DNA from: Verrucomicrobiota bacterium
GTDB lineage: Bacteria; Verrucomicrobiota; Verrucomicrobiia; Verrucomicrobiales; Verrucomicrobiaceae
Direction of reading: 5' to 3'
DNA: 64,000 nucleotides
Assembly: GCA_025360015.1 (NCBI GenBank)
Contig: JANYCZ010000068.1
Location: 248,001-312,000, forward strand
How positions within the stretch are numbered: the first letter of the stretch is position 1; every line of letters starts with the position of its first letter. The translations under genes and the position numbers were made by a program. The notes below the pieces were generated by a model. The model was not told the origin of the DNA and ran no database searches. It saw only the letters and a program-made list of their open reading frames with translations. Positions 16,856 to 25,599 of this stretch are shown here, piece by piece.

Positions 16856-17734
16856 TCAGACCAGCGCTTTGAGTGCGCTGGAGATGTCTGGGTAGGCAAA
16901 AGTGCAGCCCATTTCCGTCGCGACGCGAGGAATCGCTCGTTGGCCGCCCAGCAGCATTTCGTCCGCCATTCCCCGCAGCAGCAGCCTGAGTGCGAAGGCC
17001 GGCGCGTGAAAGAAGGCTGGGCGGTGCAGGGCTGAGGCAAGTTTTTGGGTGAATTCTGCATTCGTCACCGCTCCCGGCGCACAAAGATTCACCGGGCCGC
17101 TCACGGTTTCAGTGGTGATCGCCTTCAGAAGAATCTGCGCCGCGTCGTTCACGTGAATCCAGGACATCCATTGCTTCCCTGATGCCAATCTGCCGCCGAG
17201 ACCGCAGCTAAAGACCCGCCGCAGCAGTGGAAAGGCTCCGCCATCGCGACCCAGCACCATTCCTGTGCGCGAGGTGACGACGCGCATGCCGAGTGCCTCG
17301 GCCCGGCGCGCTGCTTTCTCCCAGCCGGCGCACACATCCGCCAGAAAGCCGTCGCCGCGCGGCGAACTTTCATCCACGGCATCAGGGCCGCTGTTGCCAT
17401 AGAATCCGGCTCCGGAGGCGCACACCAGGACCTTGGGCCGGTTTTCTTCCTGCCATGTCCCCAGATGCGCTACCAGCGCCTGGGTGAAATCCACGCGGCT
17501 TTGCCAGATGCGGTTTCGCTTTTCCTGCGTCCAAAGGCCCATGAGGGATTCACCTGACAGGTGCACCAGCGCATCCAGTTTCGTCTCAGGCAGCTCATAT
17601 GGCGCCTGTTTAGGCTGCTGCAGACCCGATCCCGGCCTGCGCGAATACCCGATGACCTCATGACCCCGACCCGAGGCATATGCCGCAAGATGTCTGCCAA
17701 TGAAGCCAGTCGCGCCTGTAATGCCGATGCGCAT
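16856..17734 (-). CDS. TIGR01777-family NAD-dependent epimerase
   Basis: A 292-residue protein of the YfcH/SDR39U1 group. It starts with the Rossmann motif MRIGITGATGFIGRHLA. The characteristic core LVHLSGESLMGLWTQEKRN, VCASGAGFYGNSG and WIHVNDAAQILLKA follows, then GPVNLCAPGAVTN and the C-terminal family domain (FALRLLLRGMADEMLLGGQR). The cellular reaction of this family is not established. Only 5 bases separate it from the SOUL lipoprotein gene upstream, so cotranscription is very likely. Confidence 0.9.
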   Translation of the reverse strand: MRIGITGATGFIGRHLAAYASGRGHEVIGYSRRPGSGLQQPKQAPYELPETKLDALVHLSGESLMGLWTQEKRNRIWQSRVDFTQALVAHLGTWQEENRPKVLVCASGAGFYGNSGPDAVDESSPRGDGFLADVCAGWEKAARRAEALGMRVVTSRTGMVLGRDGGAFPLLRRVFSCGLGGRLASGKQWMSWIHVNDAAQILLKAITTETVSGPVNLCAPGAVTNAEFTQKLASALHRPAFFHAPAFALRLLLRGMADEMLLGGQRAIPRVATEMGCTFAYPDISSALKALV

Positions 17735-17739
17735 AAAAA

Positions 17740-18300
17740 TTAAAGAGTAGAGACGGGAACCAGCACTTCATTGCGGCGCAGAAAACCCGGGGTCCACGGA
17801 GGATCGTAGTAGGCACTGAAGGGCGCGCCAGTCTCCTGAAGCTGTTTATGTTGAATCCAAGCTTTCAGCTTTGCCAAGGCCTGCAGTTCCAGTTCCCTCG
17901 TTTGTGAACCGCTGAAGCGATACACGGCCACTGTTCGCGCTTTCATGGTGTCCACGTGTACCTGGGAAGACGCAGGGGCGGGCGTATCGTTCTTATGCTT
18001 CTCCGGTACCACAAAGGCCATTTTCCCACCCACCATGAAGACCGGTGTCGTCATGGATATTTTCTCTTTTGTTGCATTTCCGCCGTCGATGTAGCGGAAC
18101 AACCGCATGAAGCTGGAATTGTCAGCATCACGAGAAGTTGTGGCGATTTTGAGCTCGGGATACTCACGAATCTCAAAGGCACCGTCCGTGCTGATGACTT
18201 TGCACGGAGCGGTTTCATAACCCGCACGTGACGTGGCGCAGGCTGCAATGCCGATGGCGCTGACAACCAGACCGCCGACGATAGTGAGCACCTTTTTCAT
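17740..18300 (-). CDS. SOUL-family heme-binding-like lipoprotein
   Basis: A 186-residue protein whose start MKKVLTIVGGLVVSAIGIAAC looks like a lipoprotein signal with a lipobox (IAAC). It is followed by the SOUL core: YETAPCKVISTDGAFEIREY, FMRLFRYIDGGNATKEKISM, TTPVFM and the late FSAYYDPPWTPGFLRRNEV. SOUL/HEBP proteins bind tetrapyrroles or hydrophobic ligands; the role in bacteria is unclear. A longer start at 18354 is rejected because it would precede the signal peptide. It lies between midA and the TIGR01777 gene. Confidence 0.85.
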   Translation of the reverse strand: MKKVLTIVGGLVVSAIGIAACATSRAGYETAPCKVISTDGAFEIREYPELKIATTSRDADNSSFMRLFRYIDGGNATKEKISMTTPVFMVGGKMAFVVPEKHKNDTPAPASSQVHVDTMKARTVAVYRFSGSQTRELELQALAKLKAWIQHKQLQETGAPFSAYYDPPWTPGFLRRNEVLVPVSTL

Positions 18301-18323
18301 GGCCGAAATACGCGTGCCATGGA

Positions 18324-19385
18324 TCAACGGGCTGACTTTTCCAAGATGAGGCACCGAAACGAGCGCCCCATCAAGGCTGGGTGCGTGAGGGAATTGAACT
18401 GGCGCATCGTGGCGGCATCCGGTGGACTGCCTTCAAGGCTTTGAATCCAGCTCATCGCCATGCGGCCCAGCAGGCGGCCTTGCAGGTCATATTCCCGCTG
18501 GGCGAGGCCATGGCGCACGGCTTCATCAATGAGCCGCGTGAAATTAATGTGCGTGGTCAGATCGCATTCGCCGAGGTCTGTCAGCACCTTGCCGTCCATC
18601 TGGTGTCGATGGTAGCGGCGGATCGTGCCATCGGCGCGTGAGTCGGCGAAAAACTCCTCCGCATCCAGGCCGTAGTCGGCGATGAAAATGGCTCCGCGAA
18701 ACGCAGCCTGCGCCAGGGCGCGAATCCAAGTGAGCATGGCAAGGTTGATTTCAAGGGTGTGGCCTGTTTCGAGATCCCACGGCAGGTGTTTCATTTCGTC
18801 GCTGAGTTCAGTGCAGGAGCATTCGCCTGGAATGAAGCGCAAGGCCTCGGTGCCGTCGGTCTCGACGAACAATTCCTCCCAGCGCTCGCCGTTCCACCGC
18901 ACGAGATGGATGGGAAAGGCGTCCGGCAGCTCATTGCAGAGGAAAAAGCCGTGCTTGGGCCCGTTTTCCAATGCCGCGAGGCTTTCCACCCACTGGACCT
19001 GGTCGCCGAGCCGGGTGGCCTGAACCGCACGGTATTTGGGATTCGGTTCCACGATGAGGTAGCGGATAGGGTGGCCGCCAAGTGCGCTTAAAACATCCTC
19101 CGCGAGCTGCCCGTCGTGCGCGCCTTGTTCGATGATGGTGAAATCTGCGGGTTCGCCGAGCGCCTGCCATTCCTGCAAGGCGCGCATGGCCAGAAGTTTG
19201 CCGAACAGCGGCCCGATGCTCACACTGGTGAAAAAATCGCCCTTGCGGCCGATTTTGCGCGGGCCTGCACCATAATAACCATGCTCAGGATGATAGAGCG
19301 CCAGATCCATGACCTGCGCAAAGGGCAGACGCCCGGACGGCGTGGCGGCGAGTGTTTCACGAAGAAGCTGGGGCAGGGAAGACAT
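18324..19385 (-). CDS. MidA-family class I SAM-dependent methyltransferase
   Basis: A 353-residue protein of the DUF185/Methyltransf_28 group (COG1565), whose mitochondrial member NDUFAF7 methylates an arginine of complex I. Visible features: the conserved LPFAQVMDLALYHPEHGYYG, then KIGRKGDFFTSVSIGPLFG, the SAM site TIIEQGAHDGQLAEDVL, YLIVEPN and FFLCNELPDAFP. The target here is not known. I chose ATG 19385; a GTG at 19439 has a better ribosome-binding site (GAAGG 6 bases upstream) and would add 18 residues, so the start is open. It faces away from the PBP1A-like gene. Confidence 0.85.
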   Translation of the reverse strand: MSSLPQLLRETLAATPSGRLPFAQVMDLALYHPEHGYYGAGPRKIGRKGDFFTSVSIGPLFGKLLAMRALQEWQALGEPADFTIIEQGAHDGQLAEDVLSALGGHPIRYLIVEPNPKYRAVQATRLGDQVQWVESLAALENGPKHGFFLCNELPDAFPIHLVRWNGERWEELFVETDGTEALRFIPGECSCTELSDEMKHLPWDLETGHTLEINLAMLTWIRALAQAAFRGAIFIADYGLDAEEFFADSRADGTIRRYHRHQMDGKVLTDLGECDLTTHINFTRLIDEAVRHGLAQREYDLQGRLLGRMAMSWIQSLEGSPPDAATMRQFNSLTHPALMGRSFRCLILEKSAR

Positions 19386-19458
19386 GCGATGCACGGGAAA
19401 GAACTGGCGCGGATTGTGAAGGGCGGGTAGTTTCACCACCCTTCTTTCTTACCAAGCC

Positions 19459-21975
19459 ATGTTCCGTGATGATCCCGATCCCCAGCCTGTGCGCAACTGG
19501 CGTGGCGAAGCCGGCCTGAAACTGCCGTTCTACCGCCGTGGCTGGTTCAGTGCGCTGATGGCCTTTGCACTGCTCTGTGTGGTGTCAGCATTTGGCATTT
19601 ACAGTGTCATTGTGGCGCCGCTGCGGCGGGATGCGGAGAAGTTTGATCTGGAGGAACTCAAGAAGCTGGAGTCCGCGAGCATTATCTTTGACCGCGATGG
19701 TGATGAAATGGCCCGCCTCTACGTGCTGAACCGCACCCCGGTGCCTATCACGGATGTGCCGCAGCATTTGATTGACGCCCTGGTGGCGCAGGAAGATTCG
19801 CGGTTTTTCAAGCATGACGGGGTCGATTACATCGGCCTGCTCCGCGCGGTGAAGGAAAACATTGTGGCCCGGGACATCACGCAGGGGGCGAGCACGGTCA
19901 CGCAGCAGCTCGCCCGGCAAACGTTCAAGCTTCTTGAGCGCAGCTACAAGCGCAAGATTTTGGAGGCCTTCATCGCCCAGCGGATCGAGAAGCATTTCTC
20001 GAAGTCAGAGATTCTCGAACTCTACCTGAACCGCATCTTCTTCGGGATCAATTTTTATGGCGTGCAGGCGGCGGCGCGCGGTTACTTTGGCAAGGATGTC
20101 AAAGAACTGACCATTGAGGAGTCGGCGACGATCGTCGGACTGATCAAAAGTCCGAACAACATCCAGCCCATCAAGCACCCGCAGCGTGCCATGAAGGAGC
20201 GCAATTATGTGCTCGAACGCATGTCAATCGAAGGCACGCTGACGAAGGACGAAGCGGCAAAGCTCAAGAGAAAGCCGCTGGTGACCGCGCCGCAGAGCAC
20301 TGACCCGCGCCTGAGCTATGTTTTTGATGCCGTGCGGCGTGAAGTCGTGGATCTGGTGGGCGAGGAGCGGGCTTCCATCGGTGGCTTCCGCATTTACACC
20401 AGCATTGACCAGGACCTGCAAAAGGCCACCGAGGAGGCCGTTAGCAAGCGCATGGCCGAGGTGGAAAAACGCCAGGGCTACGAGCACCAGACCTTCGCGC
20501 AGTTTCGCGCGATTTTGACCGACTACCGTGCACGCATGAAGCGGGGTGAGATTGATCCTGCCACACCCAAGCCGCTGCCCGAGTACTTGCAGGCCGCCGC
20601 CTTGATGATCGACAACAAGGACGGCAGCATTTTGGCGATGGTGGGTGGACGTGATTTTGGCGACAGCCAGTTCAACCGCGCCACGGACGGTGTGCGCCCG
20701 GTGGGCACGGCCTTCACGCCGCTGGTGTATGCCGCCGCATTCAGCAGCCCGGGACTTTACCCTGGCACCAAGGTGGATGACGCCCCGCTGGACAACCGCC
20801 GCGTGATGATCGGGGGGCTGACCGGCATTCTGGGCGAATGGGGAGCGGAAGTGGACAATCCGAAATGGACGCAGGCACCGATGAGCGCGCGTGAGGCACT
20901 TGTTCAGGGCCGCAACTCAGCCACCGTGCGCCTCGGCGAACGGGTTGGCGTGCCCATGGTCAAACAGGTGGCGCAGAAGGCAGGTGTCACCTCCGAAATG
21001 CGCGACTACCCCTCCACCTTCCTCGGTGCCAGCGAGGCGCGACTGAGTGAGATGTGCCTGGCCTATTCCAATTTCCCAACTCTTGGCAGCCGCCCGCAAA
21101 AGCTGAACCTCATCCAGCGCATCACGGACAACAACGACAAAGCGGTGTTTCAAATCTCCGAGGCTGCGCTGCGCAGTGTGCAGAGCATGGACCCCATCGC
21201 TGCGTATCAGACGCACACTTGCCTGGTGGACGCGCTGCATCGCGGCACGGGCAGCCCCGCTGTGAGTGATTACAAGCTCGGCGAGTTCGTGGCGGGTGGC
21301 AAAACCGGCACGCACTACGAATTTAAGGATCTCTGGTTTCTGGGCTACACCTCCGGCGTCACCTGCGGTGTGTGGGCGGGTTTTGACAAGCAGAAGACCA
21401 TCTATCCCGGGGCTTTCTCCAACCGCATCGTGCTTCCGGTGTGGGTGGACATGATCAATGCCAGCGCCACGCGGTATGTACCGCAGGAAGTGGAGCCGCC
21501 GCAGACAGCGGAGCGGGTGGAAATGTGCCAGCGCAGCGGCATGCGCGCCACGGACTACTGCTACGAGAAGATCAAGGGGCCCGATGGCCGTGAAAAATCG
21601 GTGCGCTCCACCTACTTTGAATACCTGCGTCCCGGCACGCCGCTGGAGGGCTTCTGCAACCTGCACACGGGCGAAGGCCTGCCGGTGGAAATCAAGCAGT
21701 TCGGCTATCAAACTCCCGCCAGTGGCTTCGACTCCGGCCCGCTCATCGCCGCGGCCAGCCGCTGGGTCCACATCGACCCCGTGCGCATGAAGGCGCTCAC
21801 GGTCATTGGCGAAGATCCCTACAATTCCGAACAGGCCGTCCCCCGCGCCAGCCCCGTGAATGACGATGGCACGCCGATCCGCAAAGCCATTCCCGTTGAT
21901 GCGGTGGGACCCTCCGAAGAAGACGGCCCCAAGCTCAAGCTGGCTCCGCCGCCGCCGATGAAGATCGAGCTGTGA
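19459..21975 (+). CDS. PBP1A-like class A PBP with degenerate transpeptidase site
   Basis: An 838-residue protein with an N-terminal membrane anchor (about 31-54). The GT51 glycosyltransferase domain is intact (QEDSRFFKHDG at 111-121, GASTVTQQLARQ at 143-154, and YLNRIFFGINFYG). The transpeptidase-like domain keeps KTGT (615-618) but lacks the other key residues. The SxxK nucleophile box reads TAFT (Thr417 for Ser, Thr420 for Lys; codons 20707-20718), and the SxN box reads GRN (484-486). Surrounding sequence (FNRATDGVRPVG, PLVYAAAF) aligns without gaps, so this is substitution, not deletion. It probably polymerises glycan strands but cannot form the penicillin-sensitive acyl-enzyme. A Pro-rich tail closes the protein. 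Confidence 0.9.
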   Translation: MFRDDPDPQPVRNWRGEAGLKLPFYRRGWFSALMAFALLCVVSAFGIYSVIVAPLRRDAEKFDLEELKKLESASIIFDRDGDEMARLYVLNRTPVPITDVPQHLIDALVAQEDSRFFKHDGVDYIGLLRAVKENIVARDITQGASTVTQQLARQTFKLLERSYKRKILEAFIAQRIEKHFSKSEILELYLNRIFFGINFYGVQAAARGYFGKDVKELTIEESATIVGLIKSPNNIQPIKHPQRAMKERNYVLERMSIEGTLTKDEAAKLKRKPLVTAPQSTDPRLSYVFDAVRREVVDLVGEERASIGGFRIYTSIDQDLQKATEEAVSKRMAEVEKRQGYEHQTFAQFRAILTDYRARMKRGEIDPATPKPLPEYLQAAALMIDNKDGSILAMVGGRDFGDSQFNRATDGVRPVGTAFTPLVYAAAFSSPGLYPGTKVDDAPLDNRRVMIGGLTGILGEWGAEVDNPKWTQAPMSAREALVQGRNSATVRLGERVGVPMVKQVAQKAGVTSEMRDYPSTFLGASEARLSEMCLAYSNFPTLGSRPQKLNLIQRITDNNDKAVFQISEAALRSVQSMDPIAAYQTHTCLVDALHRGTGSPAVSDYKLGEFVAGGKTGTHYEFKDLWFLGYTSGVTCGVWAGFDKQKTIYPGAFSNRIVLPVWVDMINASATRYVPQEVEPPQTAERVEMCQRSGMRATDYCYEKIKGPDGREKSVRSTYFEYLRPGTPLEGFCNLHTGEGLPVEIKQFGYQTPASGFDSGPLIAAASRWVHIDPVRMKALTVIGEDPYNSEQAVPRASPVNDDGTPIRKAIPVDAVGPSEEDGPKLKLAPPPPMKIEL

Positions 21976-21995
21976 GATAACGCATGCTTTGGCGA

Positions 21996-23273
21996 TTACC
22001 GCAGCAGCATCTTCCCCTTTTCTGCATCGAACTCGTTCTCCCACTTGGCCACGACGAGGGTGGCAAGCGTGTTGCCGATGAGGTTGGTGATGGCGCGGGC
22101 TTCGGACATGAAGCGGTCGATGCCGATGAGCACAGCGAGACCTGAGACGGGAATGCCGGTGTCGATGGTCGAGAGCGTGGCGACCAGGGTGATGAATCCC
22201 GCGCCGGTGACTCCTGCGGCCCCTTTTGAGGTCAGCAGCAGCACTCCCAGCAGGACGATCTCATGCCAGAGTGTCAGGGGGGTGTTGGTGGCCTGGGCGA
22301 CGAACAGGGCTGCGAGCGTGAGGTAGATGCAGGTGCCGTCGAGATTGAAGGAGTAGCCAGAGGGGATGACCACGCCGACCACGGACTTGTCGCAGCCCGC
22401 TTTTTCGAGCTTCAGCATGAGCTGGGGCAGTGCGGTCTCCGAGGAGGAGGTGCTGAGCACCAGCAGCAGTTCATCTTTGATGAAAATCAGGAGCTTCCAG
22501 AGGCTGAAACCATTCCATCGCGCGATGCTGCCCAGCACGACGAACACAAACAGTCCGCACGTGAGATAAACACAGCCCAGCACCTTGGCCAGCTTGATGA
22601 GAATGTCCGGACCTTCCGAGCCCACGGTGAAGGCCATTGCTGCGCAGGCTGCGACAGGGGCCACGCGCGTGATGATGGAGACCAGCTTGAAAAACACCTC
22701 CGAGACACTGTGCAGCAGATCGAGCACTGGTTTGCCCTTCTCGCCCATCTGGCACAGCGCCACAGCAACCAGTATCGCGAGAAACAAGGCTGGCAGCACT
22801 GATTCGTCCGTAAATGCCCCAACGAAGGTCTTCGGCACGATGTTCATCAAAAAAGTCTTGGTGCTCGTGTCGTGCGCCTTGTCCTGATATTTGGCCAGTT
22901 CAGCCACGTCCTTCGCCGAGGCATGGTGATCCACCCCGGAACCGGGCTCGATCACATTCGCCACCACGAGGCCGATGATCAGTGCCACCGTCGTGACTAG
23001 TTCAAAGTACAGCAGAGCTTTCAATCCCACCCGCCCCACCCGCTTTAAATCCCCCATGCTGGCGATTCCGCAGACTACGGTGCAGAAGATGATCGGAGAG
23101 ATGAGCATCTTCACCGCCTTGATGAAAATCTCCGCCAGTGGCTGCAGCGCGGTCGCATCGTACGAATGACCGAAGATGACGATCGAATTCTCCGGTGGCC
23201 ACAGCCAGCCGAGCAGGACGCCAAGTACGATGCCGATAATCACCTGCACGTAGAGAATTTTAAGCCATTTCAT
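21996..23273 (-). CDS. dctA: Dicarboxylate/amino acid:cation symporter (DAACS family)
   Basis: A 425-residue inner-membrane transporter of the glutamate/C4-dicarboxylate family. It has multiple hydrophobic helices from residue 5 on and the family hallmarks: a serine-rich turn LSTSSSETALPQLM (HP1), VIPSGYSFNLDGTCIYL (TM7), SKGAAGVTGAGFITL (HP2) and IDRFMSEARAITNLIGN (TM8). The motif set matches DctA (C4-dicarboxylate uptake) more than GltP, but substrate is not certain. Start at ATG 23273; the open frame to 23504 overlaps the VapC-like gene and is not family-like. There is no two-component regulator beside it. Confidence 0.88.
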   Translation of the reverse strand: MKWLKILYVQVIIGIVLGVLLGWLWPPENSIVIFGHSYDATALQPLAEIFIKAVKMLISPIIFCTVVCGIASMGDLKRVGRVGLKALLYFELVTTVALIIGLVVANVIEPGSGVDHHASAKDVAELAKYQDKAHDTSTKTFLMNIVPKTFVGAFTDESVLPALFLAILVAVALCQMGEKGKPVLDLLHSVSEVFFKLVSIITRVAPVAACAAMAFTVGSEGPDILIKLAKVLGCVYLTCGLFVFVVLGSIARWNGFSLWKLLIFIKDELLLVLSTSSSETALPQLMLKLEKAGCDKSVVGVVIPSGYSFNLDGTCIYLTLAALFVAQATNTPLTLWHEIVLLGVLLLTSKGAAGVTGAGFITLVATLSTIDTGIPVSGLAVLIGIDRFMSEARAITNLIGNTLATLVVAKWENEFDAEKGKMLLR

Positions 23274-23344
23274 GAGGGCCGATGCTGGCAGGTCTGGCGG
23301 CAAAAGCCAAGAGGCATTCTTGCGCCCTCTCTGAGGCGGCGTTG

Positions 23345-23710
23345 TCAGCGTCTGTAGGGAACTCGAATGCCTGGCGTGTCGGCTGCGAAATCCTTGGTAT
23401 TGCGCGTCACGAGTTCGCTTCCATAAGCGCGGGCACAGGCCCAGATCAGAGCGTGGGGCAGCTTGATGTGGTGCTTTTGCCGCAGTTGGATAGCCTCCCT
23501 GCATACATCCTCGTCGAGTTCGACAATCTCAAACTGCATCAGGAACGACTCCCAAACGGCTTGCGTTGCCGTGTCAGGCGCGCCCACGAGCACCTCCATC
23601 CAGGTAATGCGTGAAATTGCTGCCTCACCATGCATCGCGGCTTCCGCCAACGCAGGTGGATGACCTGCGAGCATGTCGATGACAATATTGGAGTCGAAAA
23701 AGGCGCTCAC
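23345..23710 (-). CDS. vapC: PIN-domain VapC-like toxin with Asp-to-His substitution
   Basis: A 121-residue PIN protein. VapC toxins are Mg-dependent RNases held inactive by the upstream antitoxin. The first acidic residue (Asp6, FFDSNIVIDML) and the second (Glu39, ITWMEVLVG) are present. The third, expected in KLPDALI, is His86 (KLPHALIWACA; codon 23453-23455, CAC for GAC). The C-terminal TRNTKDF is normal. This may reduce or abolish catalysis. The GTG start at 23710 lies 7 bases after the antitoxin stop; an ATG at 23764 would overlap the antitoxin by 47 bases. Confidence 0.8.
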   Translation of the reverse strand: MSAFFDSNIVIDMLAGHPPALAEAAMHGEAAISRITWMEVLVGAPDTATQAVWESFLMQFEIVELDEDVCREAIQLRQKHHIKLPHALIWACARAYGSELVTRNTKDFAADTPGIRVPYRR

Positions 23711-23717
23711 AGTCGTT

Positions 23718-23951
23718 TCAGCGGCTCCATTCGTCCCGGACTTGGGCAAGGTGCTTGTCCGCATCCAATTCTACGGGCCAGGTGCCGATCGCCGGATGGC
23801 GGGCGATACGTTCGGCAAACGGTTGCGTTTTGCGGACCTGTCCGGCCTTTACCAGCCGCATCATGGCAAGCACCGCACTCTTGAACTGTGTCGCAGTCGA
23901 TTGGTCAAGCGTGGCCAGTTCACGGTCGAGGTCGAGCGAGATGGATTTCAT
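23718..23951 (-). CDS. Putative VapB-like antitoxin
   Basis: A 77-residue protein directly upstream of the PIN-domain gene. The N-terminus MKSISLDLDRELATLDQ could supply a ribbon or helix DNA-binding start, and the C-terminal half (about 40-77, PFAERIARHPAIGTWPVELD ...) is the kind of extended tail that wraps a PIN toxin. I do not recognise a named antitoxin family, so the call rests on size, order and spacing. An upstream extension to 24035 is possible but lacks similar composition. Confidence 0.6.
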   Translation of the reverse strand: MKSISLDLDRELATLDQSTATQFKSAVLAMMRLVKAGQVRKTQPFAERIARHPAIGTWPVELDADKHLAQVRDEWSR

Positions 23952-24029
23952 GCGCTGAAATATGCTCCTCGCCGCGCAGGATCGCAAGGTGACACTTGCA
24001 GGATCATTGCCCCTGTTATTCGGGTCTCC

Positions 24030-24057
24030 TTGCACCCGCCGCCGGGCGTGCTACGCT
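24030..24057 (+). promoter_or_regulatory. Possible promoter of leuC
   Basis: TTGCAC (24030-24035), a 16-nt spacer and TACGCT (24052-24057) lie 33 bases upstream of the leuC ATG. The -10 box is imperfect and the area is GC-rich, so this is tentative. Confidence 0.35.
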
Positions 24058-24090
24058 GTGACCCCTCCAAACCACCAATCAGCACGCATC

Positions 24091-25506
24091 ATGGGCAAAA
24101 CACTCTTCGAAAAAGTCTGGGACTCGCACGTCGTCGGCACCCTCGACAATGGCCAGACACAGCTCCTCATTGACACGCATCTCGTGCATGAGGTCACCAG
24201 CCCGCAGGCCTTTGGCATGCTGCGTGATTTGAATCTGAAAGTGGCCTACCCGCACCGCACCTTCGCCACCGTGGATCACATCGTGCCGACAGACAGCCAG
24301 GTCTCGCCGTTTTCCGATCCTCTCGCCGAGGCGATGATCCAGGAACTCAACAAGAACGTCAATGACTTCGGCATCACCTACTTCAGCCTTTCCAGCGGCA
24401 AGCAGGGCATCGTGCACGTTGTGGGTCCTGAGCAGGGCATCACCCAGCCCGGCACCACGATTGCCTGCGGCGACAGCCATACCGCCACGCATGGAGCCTT
24501 CGGCGCGATCGCCTTCGGCATCGGCACCACGCAGGTGCGCGACATTCTCGCCACGCAGACCATGGCTCTCGGCAAGATGAAGGTCCGCCGTATCAATGTG
24601 GATGGCCAGCTGCGCCCCGGCGTTTATTCCAAGGACGTGATCCTACACATCATCCGCCTACTGGGTGCGAATGGCGGCATCGGCTACGCCTACGAGTACG
24701 GTGGCAGCCTGTTTGACGCGATGTCGATGGAAGAGCGTATGACTGTCTGCAACATGAGCATCGAAGGCGGTGCGCGCTGTGGCTACGTCAATCCTGACGA
24801 AAAGACTTTTGAATATCTCAATGGCCGGCCCTACTCGCCGAAGGGTGATGCCTGGGAGACCACCGTCGCTCAATGGCGCGCGGTCGCGTCGGATGTGGAC
24901 TGCGTTTATGATGATGTCATCAACATCAAGGCTGAAGACATCCCGCCCACAGTCACCTGGGGCACCAGCCCGGACCAGGCCATCGCCGTCACTGAAAACG
25001 TGCCGACCGCCGAGAGCGCCACCACCGAGCCCGGCCGCATTTCCATCCAGGACGCGCTTGATTACATGAAGCTGCCTGCTGGCCAGCCGATCAAAGGCAC
25101 GAAGATCGACGTCGCCTTCATTGGTTCCTGCACCAATGGCCGTCTCAGCGACTTTCGCGAGGTGGCTAAGTTCATCAAGGGCCGCAAAGTTGCCGCAGGT
25201 GTCAAAGCCATCGCGGTTCCTGGTTCACAGATCGTGGACACGCTCGCCCGGCAGGAAGGTCTGCACGAAGTCTTCAGTGAAGCAGGCTTCGAATGGCGCG
25301 GCGCAGGCTGCTCCATGTGCCTGGCGATGAATCCCGACAAGCTCGTCGGCGATCAGCTCTGCGCGTCCTCTTCGAACCGCAACTTCAAAGGCCGTCAGGG
25401 TAGCACCACCGGCCGCACTGTCCTCATGAGTCCCGTCATGGTCGCCGCCGCCGCCCTCACCGGCAGCATCGCGGACGCCCGCGAGGTGTTCTCGATTGCC
25501 GGCTGA
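24091..25506 (+). CDS. leuC: 3-isopropylmalate dehydratase large subunit
   Basis: A 471-residue aconitase-family enzyme that, with LeuD, isomerises 2-isopropylmalate to 3-isopropylmalate in leucine synthesis. Visible: KVWDSHVV near the start, the substrate/cluster motif [14 protein letters not shown], and the three 4Fe-4S cysteines in FIGSCTNGR and [23 protein letters not shown] completes the signature. The length matches bacterial LeuC of the 470-residue class. Start ATG 24091 ([10 protein letters not shown]) agrees with the family; the open frame upstream to 23962 is ignored. leuD is not adjacent: a terminator follows and then an unrelated esterase. So the small subunit must be encoded elsewhere. 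Confidence 0.97.
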   Translation: MGKTLFEKVWDSHVVGTLDNGQTQLLIDTHLVHEVTSPQAFGMLRDLNLKVAYPHRTFATVDHIVPTDSQVSPFSDPLAEAMIQELNKNVNDFGITYFSLSSGKQGIVHVVGPEQGITQPGTTIACGDSHTATHGAFGAIAFGIGTTQVRDILATQTMALGKMKVRRINVDGQLRPGVYSKDVILHIIRLLGANGGIGYAYEYGGSLFDAMSMEERMTVCNMSIEGGARCGYVNPDEKTFEYLNGRPYSPKGDAWETTVAQWRAVASDVDCVYDDVINIKAEDIPPTVTWGTSPDQAIAVTENVPTAESATTEPGRISIQDALDYMKLPAGQPIKGTKIDVAFIGSCTNGRLSDFREVAKFIKGRKVAAGVKAIAVPGSQIVDTLARQEGLHEVFSEAGFEWRGAGCSMCLAMNPDKLVGDQLCASSSNRNFKGRQGSTTGRTVLMSPVMVAAAALTGSIADAREVFSIAG

Positions 25507-25525
25507 TCTCGGTTCAGTGACTTCC

Positions 25526-25559
25526 AAAAGGCGCGGATCGTGAGATCCGCGCCTTTTTG
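25526..25559 (+). terminator. Strong Rho-independent terminator after leuC
   Basis: A perfect 14-bp stem (25526-25539 with 25544-25557) with a 4-nt loop GTGA and a T-run (TTTTT, 25554-25558). The matching A-run on the left arm lets it work in both directions. It separates leuC from the esterase gene at 25600. Confidence 0.9.
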
Positions 25560-25599
25560 TTAAATTCGTGAATCCATCCTCATTCACAAGACGGATAGC

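Noticed and set aside
23962-24090. Leu-rich stretch upstream of leuC, considered as an attenuation leader peptide
   Set aside because: It is in the leuC frame with no stop before the gene, and no competing hairpins are seen, so it does not behave like a leader peptide.
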